Shown in pieces: positions 50,858 to 61,853 of a stretch of 64,000 nucleotides of DNA. The notes under the pieces are model-generated. The model saw only the letters and a program-made list of their open reading frames with translations, had not been told where the DNA came from and did not search any database. Numbering within the stretch: position 1 is the stretch's first letter; the number at the start of each line of letters is the position of its first letter. The stretch comes from Ailanthus altissimus (taxonomy: Eukaryota; Streptophyta; Magnoliopsida; Sapindales; Simaroubaceae). Location: assembly GCA_946807835.1 (NCBI GenBank), contig OX327703.1, positions 8,749,501 to 8,813,500 on the forward strand, read 5' to 3'. A program made the translations under genes and the position numbers.

Positions 50858-51508
50858 TGTGAGATAGTTGATTAAAAATCATCGAGATATGATTTAGAGA
50901 GCAAGCTAAGTGCATTGAGTGCACGAGGATGGAAGATGAATGTTAAAAGAGGTGAAAACGCAAGAGGCGGTGCCGAAGCATAGGCCCCGTAGCAACAGGT
51001 TGTGGTGTCGTAGCACCCAAAATGCAACGTGAGCGCCGTGTCAGGTGCCCAACACTGCGGTGCCCAAAAAACATCTTCCAATGCAGTGCCGCCAAGAGCT
51101 GGGCATCGTGGCACCCAGCGCGGGAATTAGTTTCCCATTTTGATCAGATTTATTTCGACTCTCACTTACTCTAGGACTCCCTAAAATGACTCTCACACAT
51201 TTATGGTAAACCTTAGTCATCTTAAAGCGTATATAAAGGCTCTCTATTGAATTGTAAACACATCTGAGTGATCAAACATAAATCTTAGTGACATCTTTGT
51301 GATCATAACAATCTTTGTAATATTTAGTGAGAAACCCTTTATTTGCAAGAGAGTGATTTCTTTATGACTCTTTCTTGTAAAAGGTAAACTTTTTGAGTGT
51401 CTTGAGATTCAATAATAAGAGAGTATAATCTTGATCCACCGTGGACGTAGGCACGCTGAATCATGTAAATTCTGTGTGTTCTTCTTATACTTTCTCTCTT
51501 TAGTATCT

Positions 51509-53256
51509 TTTTTTTTTTTTTTTTGATAACAATAAAGTTGTGAAATTTAACTCAAGTGGAGGAAAAATCCTCAAGTACAAAACGATTACATTGTGTTGGG
51601 ACTTTACCCAACCAAATAGTATCAGAAACTATGTTTAGAGCAAGGTGTGCTAGTTCATGCGCCACTTTATTAGTGGACCGATGTGAATACCTGAAAGAGC
51701 AAAAGTTAAAGCATTACGAGATCGTTCTGATGTCATGAAGTACCAAACCAAGTTCTGAGAAAGAGTGAGTGTGATTGTTGATGTCAGAAATAATGCCTGC
51801 TGCATCAGATTCAACCTCAATAGCTGATAAGCTCAGTGTTCTAGCTATGTTAAGACCTCGAAGAATTGCCAATGCTTCTAAAATGTCCACTGAGGGCTTT
51901 GCCTTAAGTGGAGAGGATGAAGAGGCAAGTACCGCTCCATAGTTATCACGCAGGACCGCTCCTAACCCAGCCTTGAGGTGCTTAGGAGATAGACTGGCAT
52001 CAGTGTTGAGTTTTATAAAACCCAGTCTTGGGGCTAGCCAATTACAACTCGAATTACTAGTGGCATCAACTTTGTCTGTGCAACAAGATACGAACTCATA
52101 CCAATAGCATTTAGCCCAATTAAGAACATCATCCACCAATATCACTTTCTTCTCTGTGACTAATTTGTTTCTGATATACCATAATCTCCAAAACATAATT
52201 AATAGTATCTCAAGATCCATTACCGCTAAGCTCATTTTTCATTTCATTAGGAGATCCAAAAAAGTAGTATTGTGGTAAATATTTATACCATGCAAAAATG
52301 GGCAAGCTTGGCGTACCTTTCTTAGTGCATCACATAACCATACTGCATGAATAGAGTTTTCAGCACCTTTAGCACAGCGGTTACAAGACTCATCAATAGG
52401 CACATGGTGCCTCTTAAGATTTGCAAAGGTAGGGATCCAACCATGGGTAATTCTCCAAACAAAATGCTTTATTTTGGTTGGAATCTTCAACCTCCATATG
52501 TATTGCCACCAGGTTCTAGAATCAACATTATTGTTACTGGACGAAGCTTGGTCAACAGTATGAGATAGATGGTACCCACTTTTAATAGTATACTGCCCTA
52601 GCCTGTCAAAATGCCACGTAAATGAGTCTGGTTGTTCCCAACATCGAGAGCGGGGGATACTGAGGATTAAGTCACTTTCTTCAGGAGGAAAGTAGTCCCG
52701 GACCAGTTCAGAGTTCCATGACCCAGCAGGTGTAAGTAACTCAGCAACTAGTGAATGCTCTGGCAGTTTGTGGGGGAAAGAGGGTTTAAAGGATAATGGT
52801 CGAGGGAGCCATTGGTCATAATAAATTGATACAGCTGTTCCAACACCAATACGCCAGCGTAGTCCCTTCTTTAGCAAGTCTCTGCCCCAAAGAATACTTT
52901 TCCAGACCTGTGAATCAGATTGTCTAGATTGTACCTGCAAGAGCGAAGAGTTAGGAAAATAAAGGCTTCGAAGAGTTTTGGCCACTAAAGAGTTTGGGAA
53001 GGCGATCACTCTCCATCCTTGCTTAGCGAGGATTGCTTGGTTAAAGGAAGCTAGGTCTCTAAAACCCATGCCTTCATCCCTCTTGTGGTGGCACAACACA
53101 TCCCACGAACACCAATGAATTTTCTTTGAGCACGCATCACCGCCCCAAAAAAACCTTGCACAGAGCCTACGAATCTCATTAACTAGGCTTTTTGGAAGTC
53201 TAAACAGGTTCATGATATAGGTCGGGATGGCTTGGATAACTGCTTTGATAAGGATC
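51509..53256 (-). mobile_element. 5'-truncated L1-type LINE
   Basis: A poly(T) run at 51509-51524 (poly-A tail on the minus strand) and 16-base target duplications with one mismatch (51493-51508, 53257-53272) show target-primed insertion. Coding begins at the end of the RT domain (AVIQAIPTYIMNLFRLP), so the 5' part never integrated. Confidence 0.93.
51714..53256 (-). pseudogene. LINE ORF2 tail: zf-RVT and RNase H domains
   Basis: The frame carries the RT connection region, a zf-RVT-type module (WWQYIWRLKIPTKIKHFVWR, then CNRCAKGAENSIHAVWLC) and a plant RVT_3 RNase H with acids in NTDAS, ILEAL and VESDA. Only one in-frame TGA at 52239-52241 separates the two parts, so this insertion is young relative to its host element. 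No 5' ORF1 or endonuclease is present. Confidence 0.9.
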
Positions 53257-53340
53257 TCTCTCTCTAGTATCTTAATTGCTTATTTTTACATAATATTACG
53301 TGGGACATTTGCTCATTTGATTACTTCTGCTTCAATAAAT

Positions 53341-53352
53341 TGGTATTAGAGT
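53341..53352 (+). other. Primer binding site of copia 2
   Basis: TGGTATTAGAGT follows the LTR by three bases, close to the initiator-Met site TGGTATCAGAGC. Confidence 0.8.
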
Positions 53353-53368
53353 AAGGTTTTAAACAGAC

Positions 53369-54120
53369 ATGGCCACACCTAAGTATGAAGTAGAGAAATT
53401 CAAATGGACAAATGAATTCAATCTGTGAAAGATGAAGGTTAAGGCGTTGTTAGTGAGTCAAAAGTTAAGCTCAGCATTAGAGGAGACTACAACTCCACTT
53501 AGTAAAGAAGAGAAGACGTCAGAGTCATTTAAGACTGAAGTAGAAAGAATGAACATTCAAGAAAGAGCTTACAGTACAATCATTTTATCGTTAAGCGATG
53601 AAGTACTGAGGGAGGTAACAGGTAAGACGACGGTGATTGATATTTAGAAGAAGCTTGACTCTTTTTATATACAAAAATCATTAGCCAACAGATTGCATAT
53701 AAAGAAGAAGCTGTATTAGTTGTCCATGTCAGAGGGGACACCGATGAATGATCATATAGACGTCTTCAATAAGATTATTCTTGATCTTGAGTTTATCAAC
53801 ATCAAGATAAAAGATAAAAATAGAGCGATTATCTTGCTAAGTTCACTTCCCAAGAGTTATGAAAGCTTTGTTGATACGTTACTTTACGATGGAGAGAGTT
53901 TAATGATGCGCGATATGAAATCATTATTAAACTCAAAGCCATTCAGAATGTAAATCGAGGGCAATGCAAAAGTTCTATCTATAATAGGAAGGCCCTCATA
54001 TAGAGATGGAAGGAAAAAATGGCTCAAGATCGAAGTCTAGGACTCATAGAAAGTGTTATTGCTACAAGAAAGATGGGCATTTCATAAAAGCACTGTCCAT
54101 AGAAGAAAGTACAAGACAAA
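53369..54120 (+). pseudogene. Copia 2 gag, broken
   Basis: Starting at the ATG at 53369-53371 the frame has a TGA at 53426-53428 where a Trp is expected (NLW-K), then a TAG near 53645, again at a Trp position, and another near 53717. Gag wording includes ILSLSDEVLREVTG and LLSSLPKSYESFVDTLLY. The zinc knuckle near 54050-54090 is damaged. Confidence 0.83.
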
Positions 54121-55510
54121 AAGAAAGTGGATGCTGCACTTGCCTATGATGATAGCTACTACAGTGCAAAAACTCTAAGCACTACTGATGGTAAGAATAT
54201 TAAACAATGGGTTCTGGATTCTGGTTGTATGATTCATATATGCCCGAACAAGTCTCGGTTTATAAATTTTTATCATATTAATGATGGTAAATTATTAATA
54301 GGTAATGACATTGCGTGTCAAATGATGGGATTTGGTAGTATTAAACTTAGACCACTAGGAACTTTAGACCAGAATAAGTGTTCCATCAGGATCGATGGAA
54401 GGTTTTGAGAGTATTGAAGGGTTTTATAGTGGTAATAAGATGAGAGAAACACAAAAGTGTTTATGTGCTTAAGGGTGAAGTTGTAAGTGGTTCTCAATTA
54501 TTCTCTATAGATGATGAGAATATGCAAACTAAGTTGTGACATCTGAGATTAGCACATTTAGGCGAGAGAAATCGAAAAGAGTTATTTAGTTAAAAGACAT
54601 TTGGTGAGGATAAATTCTAGTCATCATAGTTTTGTGAGCATTATGTGCTTGGAAAAGAACATAAGGTGAGATTTAGTACCGACGAGCACAAGACTAAGGG
54701 AACTTTTGACTACATACACTCAGACCTTTGAAAACCAACTCAGACAATTACTCGTTGGTGGTTCTATGTATTTTCTTAGTTTGATTAATGACTATTCAAA
54801 GAAGCTGTAGGTTTATATGTTGAAGAGTAAAGATCAAATGTTTGATACATTTAAGACTTGGAAGGCTCTTATTAAAAATTAGACTGAAAAAGAGGTGAAA
54901 ATGCTACGGACTGACAATGGGCTTCAATTTTGCAATAGAGAGTTTAATGAGTTTTATGCCAAGAATGGGATTATAAGACATAGAATGGTAAGATCAGCAC
55001 CACAACAGAATGGCATAGCTGAGATGATAAATATGAACCTACTTGAAAGATTTTGATGCATGCTTACCAATGCAAAGATGTCCAAGGCATTTTCAGGAGA
55101 AGTTATACTGACTGCAGTCTATTTGATCAATAGAAGTCCCTCTTCAGCAATTGATTTCAAAATGCTAGATGAGAAATGGTTTGGCAACCCTCCTAAGTGT
55201 GACCACTTTAAAATTTATAGTTGCCTTGCCTTTATCCATGTTAAGGAAGGGAAATTAGAACCTAGAGCTATTAAAGAGGTATTCATAGGATATCACGAAG
55301 GAGTAAAAGGATACAAAGTGTGGTGTAAAGACTTGACACCACCAATGAGTATTATAAGTTATGACTTAATGTTCGATGAGACGACCATGTTAAAAGCCTC
55401 TCAAGAAGATGAGAAAAAAGAATCTGTGTTCAAAGAAGACTCAGCACTCAAGTCAATAGAAGTTAAAGTAGAGCTTGAAAGTAGATCTGATATGCCCCTA
55501 GATCTTTGAA
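54121..55510 (+). pseudogene. Copia 2 protease and integrase, broken
   Basis: The protease motif WVLDSGCMIHICP lies at 54205-54245. Integrase pieces include HLRLAHLGERN and an altered core, then a long open C-terminal part at 55060-55509 (LINRSPSSAIDFK, then IKEVFIGYHEGVKGYKVWC). Stops interrupt the core. Confidence 0.83.
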
Positions 55511-57255
55511 GATGAACGAAAGACACCAATGAGTTCCTCCAAGTTCGCCAAAAGAAATACTAGGACTCTTGAGATGAAACTTGGAGAGTATCAGCTAGTT
55601 AGAGATAAGTTAAGGAGAATGATTAACCTACTAATTATGTACGTACAAGTAGATTTAGTTGTTCACGCTTTTAATTCTACTTACACTCTTAAATTTGATG
55701 AGCCTAGAACATATGGTGAAGCTATAAAAAGTGAAAACAAGAAAGAGTGGCAGTAGGCCATAGAAGAAGAGATTAGTTCTCTTAAAAAGAATAATACTTG
55801 AAAATTGGTGGAAAGACCTCAAAAGAAACTAGTTAGGTGTAAGTAGGTGTATAAGGTGAAGGAGGGGATACCAGGGATAAAGCCTACAAGATTCAATATT
55901 AGGTTAGTTGTACAAGGTTTCACTCAAAGAGAGGGAGTTTACTTTCATGAGATATTCTCTCCATTCGTTAAGCTACATCCATTAAATTTTGTTAGCCATA
56001 CGTGCAAACTTTGATTTACATCTAGAGCAGATGGATGTAAAGATAACATTTCTGTATTGAAAGCTTAAAGAGACAATATACATTGTACAACCGCAAGGGT
56101 TTGTAGAACCAGAAAAAGAAATCATGCTTATTTGCTAAAGAAGTCATTATATGAGTTAAAGCAATCACCTACACAGTGGTATAGGAGATTTAATGAGTTT
56201 ATGATGGCTTATGGCTTTAGTAAGAGTAAGTTTAACATATGCTTGTACTTTAAGAGATTGAGTTGTGGAATGATGTAATTGGTTCTATACGTCAATGATA
56301 TATTGATCATGTACAAGAACATAGAAGAGATACAGAAACTTAAGAAGCAGTTAAGTGGTAAGTTTGAGATGAAAAATTTCGGAGCAGCGAAGAGAATATT
56401 GGGTATGGATATTATGATGGAAAGAATAATTGCTATCTTCTTATTTCAACAGTGATATATACTCGAAATTCTAGAGAAGTTTGGTATGTCCAACACAAAG
56501 GCTATCTCTACTCCTTTAGTCATGCATTTCAAACTTTCAGTAGCACAGTCACGATATTTAAAGAGGAGAAACTGTAGATGAGTAAAGTGCTATACGCAAG
56601 CGCTATGGGGAGTATCATGTATGCAATGGTTTGCACAAGACCAAATATAGTACAGGTTATAAGTGTGATAAGTAGATATATAGCAAATTCGAGTAAGGAT
56701 CACTAGCTTGCAGTGAATTGAATTTTGAGATATCTTAAGATGACGTCAAATTATAGGTTGATGTATAAAAAAGGACGAGAACAGCAATGTAATGGTAAAA
56801 GGATACATAGACTCAGATTATGCATGTGATCTAGACATAAAAAGATCGTTGATGGGTATTCAGTGTTTGGATGTAGTGTATGTTAGAGATCTATTCTACA
56901 ACATGTGGTTGCACTATCTACCACAGAGGCAGAGTATATAGTTGTTGGAGAAGCTATTAAGGAGGTCGTGTGGTTGAAATGCATATGCGCAGAGGTAACG
57001 GTTACTGAAGATGTGAACACCTGTGTGTATGGTGATAGTCAGAAGGCCATATACCTAAGCAAACATCAAGTGTTTCACGAGATATTTAAACACGTTGATG
57101 TGCGACTCCATTATATTCGAGAGATTGTACAAAGTGGTGAAGTTAGTCTAACGAAGATAGCGTCGTCTGAAAATCCTACTGACATGTTGAGTAAGCCACT
57201 GCCATCGGTTAAGTTCATCCTATTTAAAAACTTAACCGGAATCACTACTTTGTAA
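55511..57255 (+). pseudogene. Copia 2 RT and RNase H, broken
   Basis: RT wording runs from EWQ*AIEEEI through KPTRFNIRLVVQGF. The active site reads YVND instead of YVDD (56288-56299). RNase H is open at 56905-57255 (ALSTTEAEYIVVGEA, then VDVRLHYIREIV and NPTDMLSKPL). Several stops and indels. Confidence 0.85.
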
Positions 57256-57325
57256 AGGTGGGCGAAGATGCAGAGATGAGAGATCAAGATACTTTGTAAA
57301 TATTTTTGAATCAATAAGGGAATTT

Positions 57326-58036
57326 ATAAAAAAAAATTGATTAAAAATCATCGAAATATGATTTGGAGAGCAAGCCAAGTGCATTATGTGCACGAAAATT
57401 GAAAACGGATGTAAAAGGAGACAAAAATATAAGAGGCGGTGCCTAAGCGTGAGCGCTGCAGCGATAGGTTATGGGCGCTGCAGTGCCCAAAATAGAACCT
57501 GAGCGCCACGACATTAGGTGTCCAGTGCTGCGATGCCCAGATGAAATCTCCTAGCACTACGGCGCCAGTGACTGGGTGCCATGGGAATTAGTTTTCTATT
57601 TTGATCAAATTTAATTCGACTCCCACTTACTCCAGAACTTTCTAAAATAACTCTCACACCTTTAGGTAAACCTAGGTCATCCTAAAACCTATATAAAGAC
57701 TCCTTATTGGCTTGTAAACATATTTTAGTGATCAAACACAAGTTTTAGTGACATCTTTGTGATCATAGCAATCTTTGTGATTTTTAATGAGAGACACCCC
57801 TTGTTTGTAAGAAAGAGTGATTTCTTTGTAAGTCTTTCTTGTAAAAGGCATACTTTGTGTGTGTGATTCAATAATAAGAGAATATGATATTGATCTGCTA
57901 TGGAGATAGGCAAATTACCGAATCACGTAAATTCTGTGTGTTTTTCTTCTACCTTTTTCTCTCTAACATCTTAATTATTTATTTCTGCATAATATTACTT
58001 AAAATATTTACTCGTTTGATTGCTTCTACTTTAACA
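57326..58036 (+). repeat. 3' LTR of copia 2
   Basis: This matches 50858-53337 without the LINE. Its first bases are altered (TTATAAAAAA against TGTGAGATAG), so the start is approximate. It ends ACTTTAACA, followed by GGGAT. Confidence 0.82.
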
Positions 58037-58113
58037 GGGATGAGGCTAACAGGCCTGAGCTTCTCATTCTTGGCCTTCAATCCGTCATGGCCTTTGATTC
58101 AATACTTTCAACA
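58037..58113 (-). repeat. 5' LTR of copia 1, right part
   Basis: This resumes the copia 1 LTR after copia 2 and ends CTTTCAACA, followed by the ATTCA duplication. Confidence 0.88.
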
Positions 58114-58118
58114 ATTCA

Positions 58119-59587
58119 TATCAAGATTTGGATGGCTGAGAACCACCAATTAAGGTAGACAATTTATTATCATCAAGAAAAAATGATAAAAAATAAGAAG
58201 AGAGAAATAAAGAAGTGATTTTCACCAAAAAGATGATAAAAAAAGATATCTTCTGTGGAAGAAAATAAGAAAATTGGTGGTGTTTTTGAAGAGGGATGAG
58301 AAAGGGTGTTTTCTACTTTTCTTTTTTGGCTAAATAAATTTTAATTAAAGGAACTCACATAAAAATTAAAAAATATCTAAAGAATTTTTATGATGTTTTT
58401 CAAAAAAATACTCTAATAATATTAATTGATATTTATATAACCATTTGTTTTTAGTGGTCAAAATACTATATTTACAATGACATATATGTCAAAATATTAA
58501 CTTTTTTATACTCTTTTTTGGAAACACGTCATTGAGACGTATGAACACATATATATTAAGACTTCTATCAAATTTAGATTTATATTTGCGTGAAAAACAA
58601 AACTCCATTTTAATGTTTTTAGTTAGATATCTTTTTCATTGTATAATAAAAAGCTAACTTTATTTTAATATTAATTCAAATGTATATAGATTTGGGATTG
58701 TTACGATTGGTTAAAAGTAATATCATAAATCAAATCAAAATTGTCTTTGACAAAACATTCAAATCGTGATTATTGCTAATTTATTTTAATCGGAGATATT
58801 ATTAAACCAAGATAAGTAAGGGTTATTTTTCAAAATATTATGGGTAAATCACCTTTCAGAATATATACCTACTCTGTCTTTGTTAGATGGATTATTTAAC
58901 CTACTAAATTTGTTCGCCTATAATAAAATTTAATGTTATAAAACAGACATCGCAAGTGCAGGCAAACAAAATTTCAACATTTTTTAAAATATTTTTTGCA
59001 GTAAAATTTGCCGTAATATTTTTTGCAAAGTTCACAAACATATACATATTATTTTTAATACTTAATAAAATATATTGAATAACCAGAGATTTATCAAAAT
59101 AATTCGAAATTTATGGAGAATTACTCAAGATAGAGATTTAATTTTTTTATGCAATTTATGGCCCTGGCACTGGTAGCAACAAGTCCTCTCTTCCGAATTC
59201 TGATGCGCGTCCTCGGTTAAACTTTGAAGTCAACCTGAAGGGAAGCAACAGAAAAGGCTTATGACCCTGTTTTTGCTTTTTTCATAATTTATGATTTAGC
59301 CGCAACTAGTGTGACCTGAAACCCAACCGACCACTTTAATAATATTAAACCCTTTGAATTTATAATATCTCGGTCAAAGACTCGCCAGACATGCTAAAAT
59401 TCCTCCTGTGCCTTTGTAATGTCAATAGAAACCCAAAACAAAACTTATGTTTCGATCTCTACATGTAAACCCTTCATTTCATAAACCGAAATCAAAACCA
59501 AGACCAAAATACCGTACCGACCACTTTATTTACAAAATTTGTTATCACAGTCAAATAACCACCAAACATGCTGGAAGAATCTTCCAT
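58119..59587 (+). promoter_or_regulatory. Intergenic and upstream region of the phospholipase gene
   Basis: No coding sequence is seen. Within 500 bases of the ATG are three TTGAC-core (W-box-like) sites on the minus strand at 59229-59233, 59373-59377 and 59550-59554. Two diverged copies of a block beginning CCGACCACTTTA lie near 59328-59412 and 59517-59588. Confidence 0.45.
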
Positions 59588-59595
59588 TATATATA
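59588..59595 (+). promoter_or_regulatory. TATA box of the phospholipase gene
   Basis: TATATATA lies about 85-92 bases before the ATG, leaving a short pyrimidine-rich leader. The start context AAAAATGGC is favourable for plants. Confidence 0.7.
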
Positions 59596-59679
59596 TCCTT
59601 CCTTGATACAATTTCGCTAAAACGAACTGATCAGTGAACTATCTCGTCTTACCACTCTTTCTCTCTGTGTCGATTAAAA

Positions 59680-61026
59680 ATGGCTTCCAAAATTTTGATG
59701 CCAAACTTGAACTTTGAACATGTAGAATTCCCAGTTGACATTTTGCCTCAGTCATCAGAGTCTTTTAGTTTCGGGAAAGTGTCTTTGCCCAGAAAGTGTA
59801 AGATGATCTCTCAATCTAGACGATCAGTTATTGTTTCTGGAATGCTACCAGCAAATAAAGCAACTCCAATTGCCAAAACGGGCTCCATGTTAGCTCATTT
59901 TTGGAAGGAGATACAAGGTTTTAACAACTGGGAAAATCTTGTTGATCCCTTGCATCCTCTTCTCCGTCAAGAGATCATTCGCTATGGGGAATTCGTCACA
60001 GCCTGCTACAAGGCTTTTGACCTCGACCCCAACTCGAAACGATACTTGAATTGCAAGTATGGGAAGAAGAACATGCTAAGGGAAGTGGGCATGGAAAATT
60101 CTGGCTATCAAGTCACAAAATACATTTACGCCACCCCGGATATTAATATTCCCATTCAAAATGGTTTTTCTTGTGGGCGATGGATTGGATATGTCGCCGT
60201 TTCATCTGATGATTCTGTTAGAAAGCTTGGCAGAAGGGACATAGTCATAACTTTTCGAGGAACAGTGACAAACCAGGAATGGGTTACGAATTTTATGAGC
60301 TCACTGACTCCGGCGCGGCTAGACCCTAATAATCCACGACCAGATGTGAAGGTAGAGTCTGGTTTTTTAAGCTTGTATACTTCAGATGAAAGTGATAAAT
60401 TTGGCGTAGGCAGTTGCCGAGAACAGCTTTTGTCTGAGGTGTCAAGGCTTTTAAATAAGTACAAAGGCGAGGATTTGAGCATAACTTTGGCTGGTCATAG
60501 CATGGGGAGTTCATTGGCACTTCTTCTTGCTTATGATATTGCCGAGCTCGGATTGAATAAAACCGATTATTCAAATGGAGCTATACCGGTAACAGTTTTC
60601 TCATATGGAGGACCGAGAGTTGGAAACCCTGGTTTTAAGGATCGGTGTGAAGAATTGGGGATCAAAGTGCTAAGAATTGTGAATACTAACGACCCCATAA
60701 CAAAGCTACCTGGAGTTTTGTTCAACGAAAATCTTAGGGTTCTGGGAGGAAGATACGAGTTTCCATGGAGCTGCTCTTGCTATGCTCACGTTGGAGTCGA
60801 ATTAGTGCTTGACTTCTTCAATATGAAAGACCCTTCTTGTGTTCACGACTTGGAAACTTATATCAGCTTACTTAAATGTCCAGAAGCAGTGCAGATTCAA
60901 AGGGATGATGCAGATCTCTTGAATATAGCTAGAGAATTCGTCCTGAGTGCACAAAATCTTAACATCTTTCCGTTGAAAAATGCTGCGGGCAATATGGTGA
61001 GCTTAGTTCAATCACTAATGACTTAA
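59680..61026 (+). CDS. Class I phospholipase A1 / galactolipase, DAD1-DGL family, plastid-targeted
   Basis: The enzyme family removes the sn-1 acyl chain from plastid galactolipids and phospholipids, releasing linolenic acid for jasmonate synthesis and lipid turnover. The single exon encodes 448 residues, a normal length. Residues 1-60 are Ser/Lys-rich and look like a chloroplast transit peptide. The lipase class 3 domain follows: oxyanion region TFRGT (191-195), nucleophile elbow GHSMG (272-276, Ser274), probable catalytic Asp338 in NDPITKLPG, and His389 in CVHDLETY. His370 is an alternative. GHSMGSSLALLLAYDIAELG resembles the DGL (PLA1-I-alpha) subgroup more than DAD1. The frame is intact and uninterrupted, in contrast to everything around it. 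The upstream TATA and good start context fit an expressed gene. I leave the symbol blank because subgroup assignment needs a tree. Confidence 0.95.
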   Translation: MASKILMPNLNFEHVEFPVDILPQSSESFSFGKVSLPRKCKMISQSRRSVIVSGMLPANKATPIAKTGSMLAHFWKEIQGFNNWENLVDPLHPLLRQEIIRYGEFVTACYKAFDLDPNSKRYLNCKYGKKNMLREVGMENSGYQVTKYIYATPDINIPIQNGFSCGRWIGYVAVSSDDSVRKLGRRDIVITFRGTVTNQEWVTNFMSSLTPARLDPNNPRPDVKVESGFLSLYTSDESDKFGVGSCREQLLSEVSRLLNKYKGEDLSITLAGHSMGSSLALLLAYDIAELGLNKTDYSNGAIPVTVFSYGGPRVGNPGFKDRCEELGIKVLRIVNTNDPITKLPGVLFNENLRVLGGRYEFPWSCSCYAHVGVELVLDFFNMKDPSCVHDLETYISLLKCPEAVQIQRDDADLLNIAREFVLSAQNLNIFPLKNAAGNMVSLVQSLMT

Positions 61027-61372
61027 CTTGTATCACAACAAATTTAGGGGGAGATGAACTCCATGGCCTTCTACATTTTTTTTTTTTTTTGAAGCAAAAG
61101 GGGCGTATCTGTGAAGTTAGAGCTATATATACAATATAATGTACATGATAGAGCAGATTTTTGGTAACCTTTGAAGTGAATCCAAGATTTATTTTCCTGC
61201 TATCAATACTTGAAATTACTTTTGTCAATGCAAAGAAGTTTCTGAGATTATTAATATTATATGCTCTTCTCATCATCATTTTCTTCTCCTCCTTTAACTT
61301 AAGTCCCGTTAAATAACTAGTAGGCATGTTGGTCAAGGCATACAAGATTTTTGGATAATAGGCGGTGATTAA
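61027..61372 (+). other. 3' untranslated region of the phospholipase gene
   Basis: A poly(T) run at about 61056-61070 and AATATAA-like words near 61133-61140 are compatible with an A-rich polyadenylation zone. The exact cleavage site cannot be seen. Confidence 0.5.
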
Positions 61373-61853
61373 TTACTATTTTCTCACAAATTATCAATGT
61401 AAGTTTTTTAAAAATAATACTAAAATAATTAAAATAATAAAAACCATAACATATTTATGTTATGATGGAAGAACAAATATTTTGGTTATTTTATTTTCAT
61501 TTTTTCTTTTGTTTTATATTTTATATTTTATTAAATTTGATATTTTTAATGCATTAATATTTAATTTTCGTTAGAAAGAATAAATATGTTATAGTATTTT
61601 TTTTATTTTTTAAACTATATTACTAAAAAAATAATGAAAATAATAAAACTGTAATATATTTAGTCTTTCTCAAAAGTAATATATATTAATGTATTTTAAA
61701 TAATTAATTATTGAATAAAATTTTATAATATAAAAAAATAAACATAAAATATTCAAAATATTCATCCTTCCATCATAACATAAATATGTTATAATTTTTA
61801 TTATTTTAATTTTTTTATAAAAATTATATTAATAATTTATGAAAAAATAGGAA
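61373..61853. mobile_element. AT-rich fold-back element (MITE-like)
   Basis: About 110-130 bases at each end are inverted copies. Each arm contains the near-palindrome CATAACATATTTATGTTATG (61445-61464; 61774-61793 in the opposite arm). The arms run from TACTATTTTCTCACAAATT to AATTTATGAAAAAATAG. No clear target duplication or family could be named. Confidence 0.7.

Larger units (their letters stand above)
50858..53337 (+). repeat. 5' LTR of copia 2, with LINE insertion
   Basis: The LTR starts TGTGAGATAG and ends in ATA (ACA in the other copy). It contains at least six palindrome-like words of the form GGGCGCTGCAGTGCCC between 50960 and 51120. It is split by the LINE at 51509-53256. Confidence 0.85.
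50858..58036 (+). mobile_element. Ty1/copia element 2 (Tork/TNT1-like), inserted in an LTR of copia 1
   Basis: The + strand element has LTRs 50858-53337 (716 bp without the LINE) and about 57326-58036 (711 bp). Flanks AGAAT and GGGAT are a five-base duplication with two differences. Order gag, protease, integrase, RT, RNase H is copia; gag and integrase wording resembles the TNT1/Tork group. Confidence 0.88.
45906..58113 (-). mobile_element. Ty1/copia element 1, decayed, hosting copia 2
   Basis: The minus-strand element has LTRs at 45906-46328 and 50522-58113; the second is split by copia 2. Target duplications ATTCA lie at 45901-45905 and 58114-58118. The LTR starts TGTTGAAAG on the minus strand and ends in ACT next to the primer site. 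Confidence 0.9.

Noticed and set aside
60156..60482. Antisense frames within the phospholipase gene
   Set aside because: They are shadows of a strong, conserved + strand coding sequence.
61365..61574. 69-codon frame downstream of the phospholipase gene
   Set aside because: It lies wholly in the arm of an AT-rich inverted repeat.
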